Shown piece after piece: positions 45,675 to 54,136 of a DNA stretch of 64,000 nucleotides. Source of the stretch: Moorena sp. SIOASIH (GTDB taxonomy: Bacteria; Cyanobacteriota; Cyanobacteriia; Cyanobacteriales; Coleofasciculaceae); assembly GCF_010671925.1 (NCBI RefSeq), contig NZ_JAAHIH010000003.1, forward strand, positions 620,001 through 684,000. Direction: 5' to 3'. The position numbers and the translations under genes are program-made. Below the pieces are notes generated by a model, which did not search any database, had not been told where the DNA came from, and saw only the letters and a program-made list of their open reading frames with translations. Every line of letters begins with the position of its first letter. Position 1 is the first letter of the stretch.

Positions 45675-46859
45675 ATGACAACTCTCGTATTTGTCCATGG
45701 CACAGGGGTTAGGCAAGCTGCCTATGAGCAAACCTTTAAGATAGTTGAGGGGTTTGTCACTAAACAACGTCCGGACATTACCGTTGTTCCTTGCTTTTGG
45801 GGTGAGCAATTTGGGAGTAAGCTCAATGCTAAAGGGGCATCGATACCATTGTTTGATGCTACTTTAGCTCTGGATCAGGGAGAAGAAGAAGAGCAAAATA
45901 TTATTCTTTGGCAGCAGTTATATCAGAATCCCCTTTATGAGTTGGGATTATTGTCGTTTCAACCTAGGGCTGCTGGTGATAGTAATCCGTTTGGAGAACA
46001 ACCAGGTGATCAATTACATGACCGGTTGCTGGCTTTGACTCCTACTGGAGAATTCCAGGCTAACTTACAAGCAGCGGGCATAGCAGAAGTGTTTGATCAG
46101 GCACGACGCCATGTTACTCGCAGTGATGTTTATCAAGACGTATTAAACCAAGTCTCTGATTCAGATAGTGACTGTTATGATACTATCGCAAGAGCAATTA
46201 TTGCTCAGGGAATTTTTGACTGTCAGCAGCACAATCAGGATTCCATCATAATTCCTGAGCCGGAATTGCGTGATCAACTCGTGAAATCACTCAGTGATGC
46301 TTTGGGTTCGCAGAAGCAATTGGGATTGGGTGACTGGCTCCAGAAACCACTTTCCTTCTTGGCCGGTCCAGCGACAGCTTGGGTGAGGAGTAAAAGGGGT
46401 GCAATTACTGAAGCAAATACTCCTACACCTGGTGATATCATACTCTATCAAAGTCGGGGTCAGCAAATACGTAATTTTATCCAGAAAACGATAGAAGACG
46501 CTGAACCACCAGTTGTTATATTAGCTCATAGTTTAGGAGGGATTGCTTGTGTTGATTTACTGGTGATGCAACCAATTAAACAGGTGACATTATTAATTAC
46601 AGTGGGTTCTCAAGCTCCCTTTTTATACGAAATTAATGCCTTATCTAGCTTAGAATTTGGTCAGCCTCTGCCAGACTTTTTTCCGGAGTGGTTGAATATT
46701 TATGATTTACGGGATTTCCTTAGTTACATTGGTGCTACTCTATTTCCTAATAAAGTCCAAGATGTTTTGGTGGATAGTAAACAACCGTTTCCCCAAGCTC
46801 ATAGTGCTTATTGGACAAATCCTGCTACTTGGAAAGCAATTATCCCGAGGTTACCATGA
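45675..46859 (+). CDS. Alpha/beta hydrolase (PGAP1/lipase-like), candidate effector
   Basis: A 394-residue alpha/beta hydrolase. The strand and oxyanion-type motif LVFVHGTGVRQAAYEQT is near residue 8. The nucleophile elbow is VILAHSLGGIACVDLL, with Ser286. The late His is likely His376 (FPQAHSAYWTNP) and an Asp near residue 346 could complete the triad. A long insert of about 150 residues separates the first strand from the elbow. Serine hydrolases of this kind occur as effectors next to NB-ARC/NACHT ATPases in bacteria. It is 132 bases upstream of the caspase-like gene, the gap being a small MITE. Its substrate is unknown. Confidence 0.82.
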   Translation: MTTLVFVHGTGVRQAAYEQTFKIVEGFVTKQRPDITVVPCFWGEQFGSKLNAKGASIPLFDATLALDQGEEEEQNIILWQQLYQNPLYELGLLSFQPRAAGDSNPFGEQPGDQLHDRLLALTPTGEFQANLQAAGIAEVFDQARRHVTRSDVYQDVLNQVSDSDSDCYDTIARAIIAQGIFDCQQHNQDSIIIPEPELRDQLVKSLSDALGSQKQLGLGDWLQKPLSFLAGPATAWVRSKRGAITEANTPTPGDIILYQSRGQQIRNFIQKTIEDAEPPVVILAHSLGGIACVDLLVMQPIKQVTLLITVGSQAPFLYEINALSSLEFGQPLPDFFPEWLNIYDLRDFLSYIGATLFPNKVQDVLVDSKQPFPQAHSAYWTNPATWKAIIPRLP

Positions 46860-46890
46860 CTATGGGTTCATCTCATATTTGCTGTTTGAA

Positions 46891-46972
46891 CCGGTGGTGC
46901 GTTACGGGGCGGGCTATCACAACCCTGGCTACGCAAAAAATCATGGCAAGTCCGCCCCTAACGCACCCTACG
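46891..46972. mobile_element. Short MITE-like hairpin (copy B) with GGTGCGTTACGGGG ends
   Basis: GGTGCGTTACGGGG (46896-46909) and GCCCCTAACGCACC (46954-46967) form the ends, as in the copy at 32307-32379. It lies between the hydrolase and caspase genes and has widened what may once have been a tight operon junction. Confidence 0.65.
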
Positions 46973-46991
46973 GGACATTTATAAAAGTGAG

Positions 46992-47819
46992 ATGCACTCC
47001 ATGACTATTACTGCTAAGCCAGAAAAAACCTATGGGTTGATTGTCGGTATCGAGAACTATCAAGCAAAAAACTGGAATGTTAATGGTCCCGTTCATGATG
47101 CCATCAAGTTTGCTAATTGGTTGTTATCACGAGGCGTGCCAACAGATAATATCAGGCTCTGTTTGTCTCCTTTATCTGAAAATAGTACACTGGTTAATAA
47201 CTTTGAGATAACCTCAAAGCCAGCAACGGAGCATAATCTAGTTGATATCATTACTAATGATCTGTCCCAAAAACCAGGAGAGTTACTGTTTATATTTTGG
47301 GCAGGCCATGGTTTAATTACTTCGGAGCGTAATCGGAGGCTAATTTGTGCTGATGCTAGTAAAACTAATTGGCAAAATCTAGATTTTAATTCCCTGTTAC
47401 TGCTTTTAGGTTCAGATTCCTTTGGGATTACCAATCATATTTGTATAGTCGATGCTTGTGCTAATTATGTTTTAGAGTCAAGAGGGCGACCAACTATTTT
47501 AGGAGGGAAACAGTTTCCTAGTGGTCAACCTAGGAAAAACAGTCAACAGTTTGTCTTACTAGCTACGAGAGAAGGGGAGACAGCGAAAGTTAACTCCTCG
47601 GAAAAAACGGGATACTTTTCCCAAGCCGTAAGAAAAGCGTTGGAGCATCATGACTGGCTGCCAGATATGCAAGTAGTTGCTGATCACGTTAAGCAACAAT
47701 TTGCTAGTTTAAATAAACAACAACTACCAACCTATTTTTATCGTCGCAGTTGGGATAGTGATATCGATGTTTATCATCCTAATCCCTTTGAGATTGCCCA
47801 CAATATACCCAGTACTTAA
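46992..47819 (+). CDS. Caspase-like (peptidase C14) protein, N-terminal part of a probable caspase-NB-ARC-TPR protein
   Basis: A 275-residue caspase-fold protease. It has KTYGLIVGIENYQAKNWNVN and PVHDAIKFANWLLSRG at the N-terminus. The catalytic His106 is in LLFIFWAGHGLIT and Cys156 in ICIVDACANYV, so both members of the dyad are present. Such orthocaspases are cysteine proteases with basic P1 preference and act as cell-death effectors in conflict systems. The stop TAA at 47817 is followed in the same frame by CKFVDRLQPLEELY and an NB-ARC domain, so the stop probably cuts an originally continuous protein. The start could also be Met4 at 47001. Confidence 0.85.
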   Translation: MHSMTITAKPEKTYGLIVGIENYQAKNWNVNGPVHDAIKFANWLLSRGVPTDNIRLCLSPLSENSTLVNNFEITSKPATEHNLVDIITNDLSQKPGELLFIFWAGHGLITSERNRRLICADASKTNWQNLDFNSLLLLLGSDSFGITNHICIVDACANYVLESRGRPTILGGKQFPSGQPRKNSQQFVLLATREGETAKVNSSEKTGYFSQAVRKALEHHDWLPDMQVVADHVKQQFASLNKQQLPTYFYRRSWDSDIDVYHPNPFEIAHNIPST

Positions 47820-47831
47820 GCCTGTAAGTTT

Positions 47832-48431
47832 GTGGATAGACTGCAGCCACTGGAAGAGTTATATCAGCTATTGCAGCAAAATAATATTGTAGCAATTACT
47901 GATATTAGAGGTAAGGGGGGAGTAGGGAAAACAGAACTAGCAATTCAATACTCTTGGTACAAATTAGAAGATTATCCCGGTGGCTGTTGTTGGTTAAATA
48001 TCCAGGGAGTCGATATTGTCACTCAGCTCTCGGAATTTGCATTTGTGAATGAATTTCCTGGTTTTAAGATTCCTGAAAATCTCACCATTGCTAGCCAACT
48101 GGCTTATTGCTGGAAAAACTGGCGACCGGGTAAGGTTTTATTAGTATTTGATAATGTCACTAACATCGAGGAAATCCAAGATTACTTACCGCCCATGGGT
48201 TCTCGATTTAGGGTGTTAATTACTACTCGTAGCTCACAGTTACCCTATCCGTCACTTCCTCTAGGAGAATTACCAGAAACTGAAGCTCTAGAGTTATTAG
48301 CACAGTTGTTAGGAAAGGAGTTGGTTCAAAAAGAGTTAGAGTTTGCCACAAAACTCTGTCAATTCGTTGGCTGTGTACCTTTAGGATTATACAATGCGGC
48401 AGCGCTATACTCAAAGCCAGGGAGTACATGA
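47832..48431 (+). CDS. NB-ARC STAND ATPase domain fragment
   Basis: A 199-residue NB-ARC nucleotide-binding domain starting at GTG 47832. The P-loop is RGKGGVGKTELAIQYS (residues 26-41), the Walker B is KVLLVFDNVTNIEE, the RNBS-B/sensor is FRVLITTRSSQLP, and the GLPL-type motif is VGCVPLGLYNAA. It ends at TGA 48429 just where the winged-helix part should start. A -1 shift near 48396-48408 continues into AILKAREYMMLEELLSLLEQ and the TPR gene, giving a sensible protein. The 4-base ATGA overlap with the next frame could permit coupled translation. Most likely a frameshifted middle piece of one caspase-NB-ARC-TPR gene. Confidence 0.85.
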   Translation: MDRLQPLEELYQLLQQNNIVAITDIRGKGGVGKTELAIQYSWYKLEDYPGGCCWLNIQGVDIVTQLSEFAFVNEFPGFKIPENLTIASQLAYCWKNWRPGKVLLVFDNVTNIEEIQDYLPPMGSRFRVLITTRSSQLPYPSLPLGELPETEALELLAQLLGKELVQKELEFATKLCQFVGCVPLGLYNAAALYSKPGST

Positions 48432-50278
48432 TGCTAGAAGAACTTTTATCGCTCCTAGAGCAGAAGCAATCTCAAGAAGAGGACTCTGGTACAGATGTTG
48501 TCCTGGAACTCAATTGGGATGCTTTAGAGTCCTCAGCTCAAGAAATGGCCGGTCTCCTGAGTTTGTTTGCCTTGGCTCCTATGCCATGGTCATTAGTATC
48601 CGAGGCGGCTAGGGCTACTAGCTTGGACTTTGATTTGGTCGTTAATCGGGATATCTTAGTTCAAAAGTATCTACTCCAGAAGTTGGATGAGAATACCTAC
48701 CAATTTCATGAACGGATTAGAGAATTTTTGAGTATCAAGGGGGAACAATTAGCTAATATTGAAAACCTAAAACAGGGGGTTTGTTCAGCTATCGTAGCAA
48801 TAGCAAAGGATATTCCTCATACCCTAATTCAGTCCGACATTCTAGCAATTACCCCTGCTATCCCTCACCTGGTGGAAGTTGCCACTAACCAAAAAGAATA
48901 CTTAAATGACGAAGATTTAATCTGGCCTTTTCTTGGCTTAGCCCGCTTTTACCATGGTCAAGGCGCTTACCAACAAGCATTGCCTTGGTATCAGCAGTGC
49001 TTATCAACGGTTAGAGAGCGCTTGGGTGAAGAACACCTATATGTGGCAGAAAGCCTCAACAACCTGGCTTTACTGTACTCAAGCCAGGGGCGGTACCAAG
49101 AAGCCGAACCCCTTTACCTGCAAGCCTTAGACCTGAGGCAAAGCCTGCTGGGTGAACAACACCCAGATGTGGCCACCAGCCTCAACAACCTGGCCGGACT
49201 GTACAAAAGCCAGGGGCGCTACCAAGAAGCCGAACCCCTCTTCCAGCAAGCCTTAGACCTGAGGAGACGCCTGCTGGGTCAAGAACACCCAGATGTGGCA
49301 AGAAGCTTCAACAACCTGGCGGGACTGTACAAAAGCCAGGGGCGGTACCAAGAAGCGGAACCCCTTTACCTGCAAGCCTTAGACCTGATGAAACGCCTGC
49401 TGGGTCAAGAACACTTACATGTGGCCACCAGCCTCAACAACCTGGCCGGACTGTACTCAAGCCAGGGGCGGTACCAAGAAGCGGAACCCCTGTTGCAGCA
49501 AGCCTTAGACCTGACGCAACGCCTGCTGGGTCAAGAGCACCCATATGTAGCAATCGTCCTCAACCACCTGGCAGCACTGTACTCAAGTCAGGGGCGGTAC
49601 CAAGAAGCGGAACCCCTTTACCTGCAAGCCTTAGACCTGAGGCAACGCCTGCTGGGTCAAGAACACTTACATGTGGCCACCAGCCTCAACCACCTGGCAG
49701 CACTGTACTCAAGCCAGGGGCGGTACCAAGAAGCGGAACCCCTTTACCAGCAAGCCTTAGACCTGACGCAACGCCTGCTGGGTCAACAACACCCAGATGT
49801 GGCAAGCAGCCTCAATAACCTGGCTTATCTGTACGAGCGCCAGGGGCGATACGAACAGGCCGAACCCCTATACCTGGAAGCCTTAGAGCTGAAGAAACGC
49901 CTGCTGGGTCAACAACACCCAGATGTGGCCACCAGCCTCAACAACCTGGCAGGACTGTACTATAGCCAAGGGCGCTACGAAAAAGCGGAACCCCTGTACC
50001 AGCAAGCCTTAGACCTGAGGAAACGCCTGCTGGGTCAACAACACCCAGATGTAGCCGCCAGCCTTAACAACCTGGCCGGACTGTACTCATGCCAGGGGCG
50101 CTACAAAAAGGCCAAAACTCTCTACCAACAGGCTCTACACATTGCTGTCAAACCCTTGGGAGAGGAACATCCCACAACTCGCATTATTTCCGATAACTTG
50201 AACTATCTATTGGTAAGATCCCAAGTTGGCAAATTGGCTCAAACTAACGATAAGACTATGGTTTTAAAGCCTAATTGA
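48428..50278 (+). CDS. Kinesin-light-chain-type TPR protein, C-terminal part of the STAND protein
   Basis: A 616-residue protein. The first 170 residues continue the NB-ARC winged-helix/ARC2 region (LELNWDALESSAQEMAGLLS and YQFHERIREFL). About ten TPRs of 42 residues follow, with the consensus LNNLAGLYxSQGRYQEAEPLYQQALDL and LLGQ-H-P. The 126-base units at about 49040-50170 are close to identical in DNA, which indicates recent copy-number change or gene conversion. In STAND systems this region senses the trigger. The start ATG overlaps the preceding stop codon. The array is intact while the upstream junctions are broken. Confidence 0.88.
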   Translation: MMLEELLSLLEQKQSQEEDSGTDVVLELNWDALESSAQEMAGLLSLFALAPMPWSLVSEAARATSLDFDLVVNRDILVQKYLLQKLDENTYQFHERIREFLSIKGEQLANIENLKQGVCSAIVAIAKDIPHTLIQSDILAITPAIPHLVEVATNQKEYLNDEDLIWPFLGLARFYHGQGAYQQALPWYQQCLSTVRERLGEEHLYVAESLNNLALLYSSQGRYQEAEPLYLQALDLRQSLLGEQHPDVATSLNNLAGLYKSQGRYQEAEPLFQQALDLRRRLLGQEHPDVARSFNNLAGLYKSQGRYQEAEPLYLQALDLMKRLLGQEHLHVATSLNNLAGLYSSQGRYQEAEPLLQQALDLTQRLLGQEHPYVAIVLNHLAALYSSQGRYQEAEPLYLQALDLRQRLLGQEHLHVATSLNHLAALYSSQGRYQEAEPLYQQALDLTQRLLGQQHPDVASSLNNLAYLYERQGRYEQAEPLYLEALELKKRLLGQQHPDVATSLNNLAGLYYSQGRYEKAEPLYQQALDLRKRLLGQQHPDVAASLNNLAGLYSCQGRYKKAKTLYQQALHIAVKPLGEEHPTTRIISDNLNYLLVRSQVGKLAQTNDKTMVLKPN

Positions 50279-50307
50279 AAGTTTTATAGCAATCCTAAAT
50301 CAGTTGT

Positions 50308-50405
50308 AATATCAAGTCAGGTTGAATACCCATAATTAGAGCGAGGGTGGGAAGTGTGGGGAGATGGGGGAGGTTTTTATTAACGGTAATTATCCTGACA
50401 TGATA
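50308..50405. repeat. Dispersed repeat (copy B), about 100 bases
   Basis: Begins ATATCAAGTCAGGTTGAATA and ends GGTAATTATCCTGACATGAT, matching the copy at 31893-32016. The G-rich middle differs in length. A reversed fragment (CCTGACTTGATATT) lies at about 50594-50607. Confidence 0.7.
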
Positions 50406-50590
50406 TAGCGCTACGCGCCAGGCAATAGGCAATAGGCAATAGGCAATAGTGAAGAAAAAAGCTTACTAATCAAGGGATTGAGCGATTTGAATTTTTCTTC
50501 ATTTTTCCTAACTTTAATACAAGCTCAAAAGCTGTTGTAGTAAACTCTTGCCTTTTGCCTCTTGCCTCTTGCCTTGCGCGTAGCGCTATA
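50404..50590. repeat. Inverted-repeat element with STRR arms
   Basis: ATAGCGCTACGCG at the left end (about 50404-50416) is inverted as CGCGTAGCGCTAT at the right end (about 50577-50589). Arms of GGCAATA and TTGCCTC heptamers continue the symmetry. The centre is a unique AT-rich piece. No gene is supported. Confidence 0.65.
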
Positions 50591-50617
50591 AAACCCTGAC
50601 TTGATATTACCAGCTTG

Positions 50618-51163
50618 TTACCATAGTTTAGGATTATTTAAAGACTTTACGCATTTGATATTCACAGCAGCATCTGGCTTCTCTATCTCACCAAGTAGGA
50701 GCGCCTGCCAACCAAAAGGCCACTCCAATGGATATGGAGTAATGAAATGTGTTGCCAACTCTGCTTTAAAGCCAAATCGTTCATAATACCTAGGATCACC
50801 ATACACGAAGACAATAGTCACATTCATACTACGCAATCGCTTAAGCCCAGCATCAATTAGTTTACTCCCCACACCATTACCTTGGCATTCTGGCTTAACA
50901 GCGAGTGGTGCCAGAATATACCCATGGAAATCTGGTTTTTCGCCAATAAATACAGGACTATATGCAACGTTTCCAATTATTTCATTGTCATCGACCGCTA
51001 CCAATGATAGGGTACAAGGCTCCGTAATATTGGAGATGAGGTCATCAGCGAGACCTGCCACAAGATCACCCTCCCCGATCGGAAAGGCCGACATATGTAA
51101 GGAGCGCACGCTCTCACGATCCCTTATTTCTGCATCTCGGATAATCATGTTGTGCGGCTTCAT
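50618..51163 (-). CDS. GNAT-family N-acetyltransferase
   Basis: A 181-residue acetyltransferase of the YhbS-like group. MIIRDAEIRDRESVRSLHMSAF is the N-terminal helix-strand. The acetyl-CoA loop is LAPLAVKPECQGNGVGSKLIDAGL (the Q-x-x-G-x-G type pattern), and VYGDPRYYERFGFKAEL is the C-terminal signature. The start may be Met1 at 51163 or Met6. The substrate is unknown; such enzymes often acetylate small amines or toxins. It is convergent to the TPR gene and lies between the STAND locus and IscB copy 2. Confidence 0.9.
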   Translation of the reverse strand: MKPHNMIIRDAEIRDRESVRSLHMSAFPIGEGDLVAGLADDLISNITEPCTLSLVAVDDNEIIGNVAYSPVFIGEKPDFHGYILAPLAVKPECQGNGVGSKLIDAGLKRLRSMNVTIVFVYGDPRYYERFGFKAELATHFITPYPLEWPFGWQALLLGEIEKPDAAVNIKCVKSLNNPKLW

Positions 51164-51223
51164 GTATTGAGTTATTATTTAATTTTTAGTCTAAATTCCA
51201 GTTTTGTTCAACCCTAAATTTGC

Positions 51224-51434
51224 GGTAAACAACTCACCGCTAACTCACCCACGAGTATAGCGGGAGCTTTCCGGCTCATCGTTTACCAGTCTGAGTTCTT
51301 CGAGAACTACGTTATTTCTAAGTGTTTAAGTTCCTACCTGGGGATGCGTAGCTAGTCCCCAGCTCTAGAACTCAGTTATTAAACAGACGTAGTTGAGTTA
51401 GGTCGGTGTAACTGAGAAAGTACCGAGAAATAAC
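51224..51434 (+). ncRNA. Omega RNA scaffold of IscB copy 2
   Basis: The same architecture as at 42628-42831. Stem 1 pairs GGTAAAC (51224-51230) with GTTTACC (51281-51287) around CCGCTA...TAGCGGGAGCTT. A hairpin pairs GTTCT (51295-51299) with AGAAC (51303-51307). A long-range stem pairs GTTATTTCT (51311-51319) with AGAAATAAC (51426-51434). Stem sequences differ from copy 1 but stay paired, which is covariation evidence. CTACGTTATTT and ATAACATTG are conserved. The guide would lie 5' of 51224, just upstream of the GNAT gene. Confidence 0.78.
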
Positions 51435-51479
51435 ATTGACGAAGCTAACTTTACCCTAGCAATAGGAGAAAACACAATT

Positions 51480-52751
51480 ATGCGTGTCTTTGTACTCAAC
51501 AATAATCGAAAACCTTTAGACCCCTGTAAACCGGCGAGAGCAAGAATTTTACTTTCATCAGGCAAAGCAAAGGTCTATCGTCGTTACCCATTTACTATCA
51601 TTTTGACGGAGTAAATAAAGGAACCAATCACTCGCGAACATCAATTAAAAATAGACCCTGGCGCAAAAACAAGCGGTTTAGCTATTGTCCAAGGGAAGCG
51701 AGTCATCTGGGGAGCCGAACTTACCCATAGGGGCTTTCAAATACGAGATGCTTTAACCTCTCGCAGGCAATTAAGGCGCAGTAGACGGAATCGCAAGACT
51801 CGATACCGCAAGCCCAGGTTTCTTAATAGAACCAGACCAAAAGGTTGGCTAGCTCCTAGTCTTATGTCTAGAGCTCAAAATATTTTAACTTGGGTTAAAA
51901 AGCTGACTCGATTATGTCCTGTTAAAGGAATCTCTCAAGAGTTGGTCAGATTCGACACTCAGAAACTGCAAAACCCTGAAATATCTGGGATCGAGTATCA
52001 GCATGGTACACTTTACGGTTATGAACTTCGGGAATATTTACTTGAAAAATGGAATCGTAAATGCGCTTACTGCGGAGCGGTGGATACTCAATTAGAAATC
52101 GAACATATCAAGCCCAAATCTAAAGGCGGCTCTGATCGGGTTTCTAATTTAGCGATCGCGTGTCATCCATGCAATCAGGCTAAATCAAATCAAGACATCG
52201 AGCTTTTCCTCTCCAAAAACCCTAGTCTCTTAAAACGCATACTAAATCAGGCTAAACGTCCCTTAGCTGATGCGGCTTCTGTTAATACTACCCGCTGGAA
52301 GTTGTACCACGAACTAAAATCAATAGGATTGCCACTTGAGGTAGGTAGCGGCGGATTAACTAAATTTAATAGGTGTCGTCAAAATCTTCCGAAAACCCAT
52401 TGGCTGGATGCGGCGAATGTAGGAAAAGTTGAAACATTGATTATTGAAGTAACCCATCCTTTGATAATAACCGCCAAGGGGCACGGCACTCGTCAGCTCT
52501 GTAGAACAAATAAGTATGGGTTTCCCACTCGTCATTGCTCCAGAATCAAGTTTCACAAAGGTTTTCAAACAGGCGATATCGTTCGTGCTGTAGTAACCAA
52601 AGGAAAGAAGATCGGTACTTATGTAGGACGGGTTGCAACCAGAAAATCAGGGTCTTTCAACATCTCGACTAAATCAGGATTGGTGCAGGGCGTCAGTCAC
52701 AAATACTGCCAATTTATTCACAGGAAGGATGGTTATGCCTATACAAACTAA
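51480..52751 (+). pseudogene. iscB: IscB (copy 2) interrupted by one in-frame stop codon
   Basis: Start ATG 51480 with AGGAG upstream gives MRVFVLNNNRKPLDPCKPAR, the IscB PLMP domain. TAA at 51612-51614 ends it at codon 45. In the same frame the rest of IscB continues unbroken to 52751: RuvC-I (LKIDPGAKTSGLAIVQG), bridge helix (RRQLRRSRRNRKTRYRKPRF), RuvC-II (ISQELVRFD), HNH (CAYCGAVDTQLEIEHIKPKSKGG) and RuvC-III (THWLDAANVG). All catalytic residues remain. A single substitution therefore separates it from a full 423-residue enzyme. Restart at 51864 would lose RuvC-I. The stop codon lies only 16 bases before the next gene, so the element's right end appears to be missing. Confidence 0.88.
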
Positions 52752-52767
52752 ACAGGGAGGCGGACAG

Positions 52768-53361
52768 ATGAAAAATATAACTATGCTATCTACCACACTC
52801 CTGATTGCTACCTCTGGATTAGTTTTGGTGGCACCCCAGGCAGCTTCAGCTTTAAATTGGAACTGGAGTTATTCTGCTCCTGGTATCGAAGCCAGTGGTA
52901 CTTTCACTACTAATGATACTCCTGATGATTTGGGTTTTTTCCTGATTTCTGAAATTACTGGCACGCGCAACAGCGAAACCATTACTGGTTTGCAACCTAC
53001 TGGTACTTCTACACCGGGAAACGAACCTTTTGAAGTTGACAATTTAATTAGTCTTGATGCTAATCAGTTAACAACTGACGGCTTTGGGTTTTCCACCTCA
53101 GCTGGAAACTTTGTTAATGTCTTTTTCGCTAGTTTTTTGCAGCCCCCTAGTTTTTTTGAAGTTTTTTCAGCACCGCCATTGATCACTGGTTTTGAAAATT
53201 TAGGACCGGAAGATAGTGAGTTACCGATTAGTTTTTCTGCGAAACCGGTGATTGTCCCTGAACCCACTCATAGTATAAGTATCTTTACCCTTGCCACTCT
53301 CGGCTTAGCTTCAACCATCAAACGTAAGCTTAAACCTTCCCCATCTAAACAAAAGGTTTAG
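52768..53361 (+). CDS. PEP-CTERM-type exported protein
   Basis: A 197-residue protein. It has a signal peptide (MKNITMLSTTLLIATSGLVL, cleavage near ASALNW) and a C-terminal sorting signal: VPEPTHSISIFTLATLGLAS followed by a basic end (TIKRKLKPSPSKQKV). This is the PEP-CTERM arrangement (motif, membrane segment, Arg/Lys tail) recognised by an exosortase-type system. The middle is Gly/Thr/Pro-rich with no known domain. ATG 52768 is chosen because GGAGG lies about 8 bases upstream and it starts the signal peptide. The frame is open to 52633 inside iscB copy 2. A cell-surface or extracellular-matrix role is inferred. Confidence 0.85.
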   Translation: MKNITMLSTTLLIATSGLVLVAPQAASALNWNWSYSAPGIEASGTFTTNDTPDDLGFFLISEITGTRNSETITGLQPTGTSTPGNEPFEVDNLISLDANQLTTDGFGFSTSAGNFVNVFFASFLQPPSFFEVFSAPPLITGFENLGPEDSELPISFSAKPVIVPEPTHSISIFTLATLGLASTIKRKLKPSPSKQKV

Positions 53362-53584
53362 GCTCAATTACTTATCAGTAGGAAAAAACTGAAACGCGAT
53401 CGCTACTCAGCTAATCCCTCACAGCTGACAGCTCACACATAATTTATGACTCACTAAACCGTACACCTGAGACCAAATTGTATTCATAACTAGAACGTTA
53501 TGGTCTCGTTTATCCTAAACAAGCTCATATATCCCCCTTACTGAGCTATATTGGTGCTAAGGCCATGGTATTTCCTAATTTGGA

Positions 53585-53939
53585 GTACTGTTATATGAAA
53601 ACTGGGTACTTGTTAAAGTGAAACTAGTACTAGTTAGCGAGAAACTAGTACTGGTATCTAACAAACGAGTACTGTTGTGTAACAAACGGGTACCCATTTC
53701 TCCTTAACCAGTACTGGTATCTAACAAACGAGTACTGGTATCTAACAAACGGGTACCCATTTCTCGTTAACCAGTACTGTTGTGTAACAAACGGGAACCG
53801 TTTTTCGTGAAGTCGTACCCATTTCTAGTTAGCGAGTACTAGTTTGTTATACACCAGTACTCGTTTCTCATTAACGGGTACTCGTTCTAATTAACGGGGA
53901 CTGGTTTCTAATTAACGGGTAGTGATTTGTGAGTCAGGT
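53585..53939. repeat. 21-base periodic GTAC repeat array, about 17 units
   Basis: GTAC or a one-base variant recurs at 53585, 53606, 53627, 53648, 53669, 53690, 53711, 53732, 53753, 53774, 53795, 53815, 53836, 53857, 53878, 53898 and 53919. Spacing is 21 bases except for two steps of 20. Units are degenerate, e.g. GTACTGGTATCTAACAAACG and GTACCCATTTCTCGTTAACC. There are no spacers, so it is not a CRISPR array. The gap before it (53362-53584) and after the trailing STRR (about 53938-53976) shows no gene. Confidence 0.85.
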
Positions 53940-54136
53940 ATTAGGAAATAGGGAATAGGGAATAGGGAATAGGGAATAGTGATGCGTTGCATCAAGACAG
54001 GGAATCAACCTCAAAGAAGACTATACCTCATAATGGCGCGTCTCTACAATTTGGAACTTTATTTGCTGCGGAGAAGTCTATTGGTTTGTGATCTCAGACA
54101 TAAAAATTTTTTCCCTACCTAGTAAGGAGTAAGTCC

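Noticed and set aside
46702..47004. 100-codon frame spanning the hydrolase end and the MITE
   Set aside because: Out of frame with the hydrolase and composed of hydrolase 3' sequence plus MITE sequence.
48393..48410. Programmed -1 ribosomal frameshift joining NB-ARC and TPR frames
   Set aside because: No X-XXY-YYZ slippery heptamer or downstream pseudoknot was recognised. A mutation or coupled translation through ATGA is simpler.
53585..53939. CRISPR array
   Set aside because: Units are contiguous 21-mers with no unique spacers and strong unit-to-unit divergence, and no cas genes are nearby.
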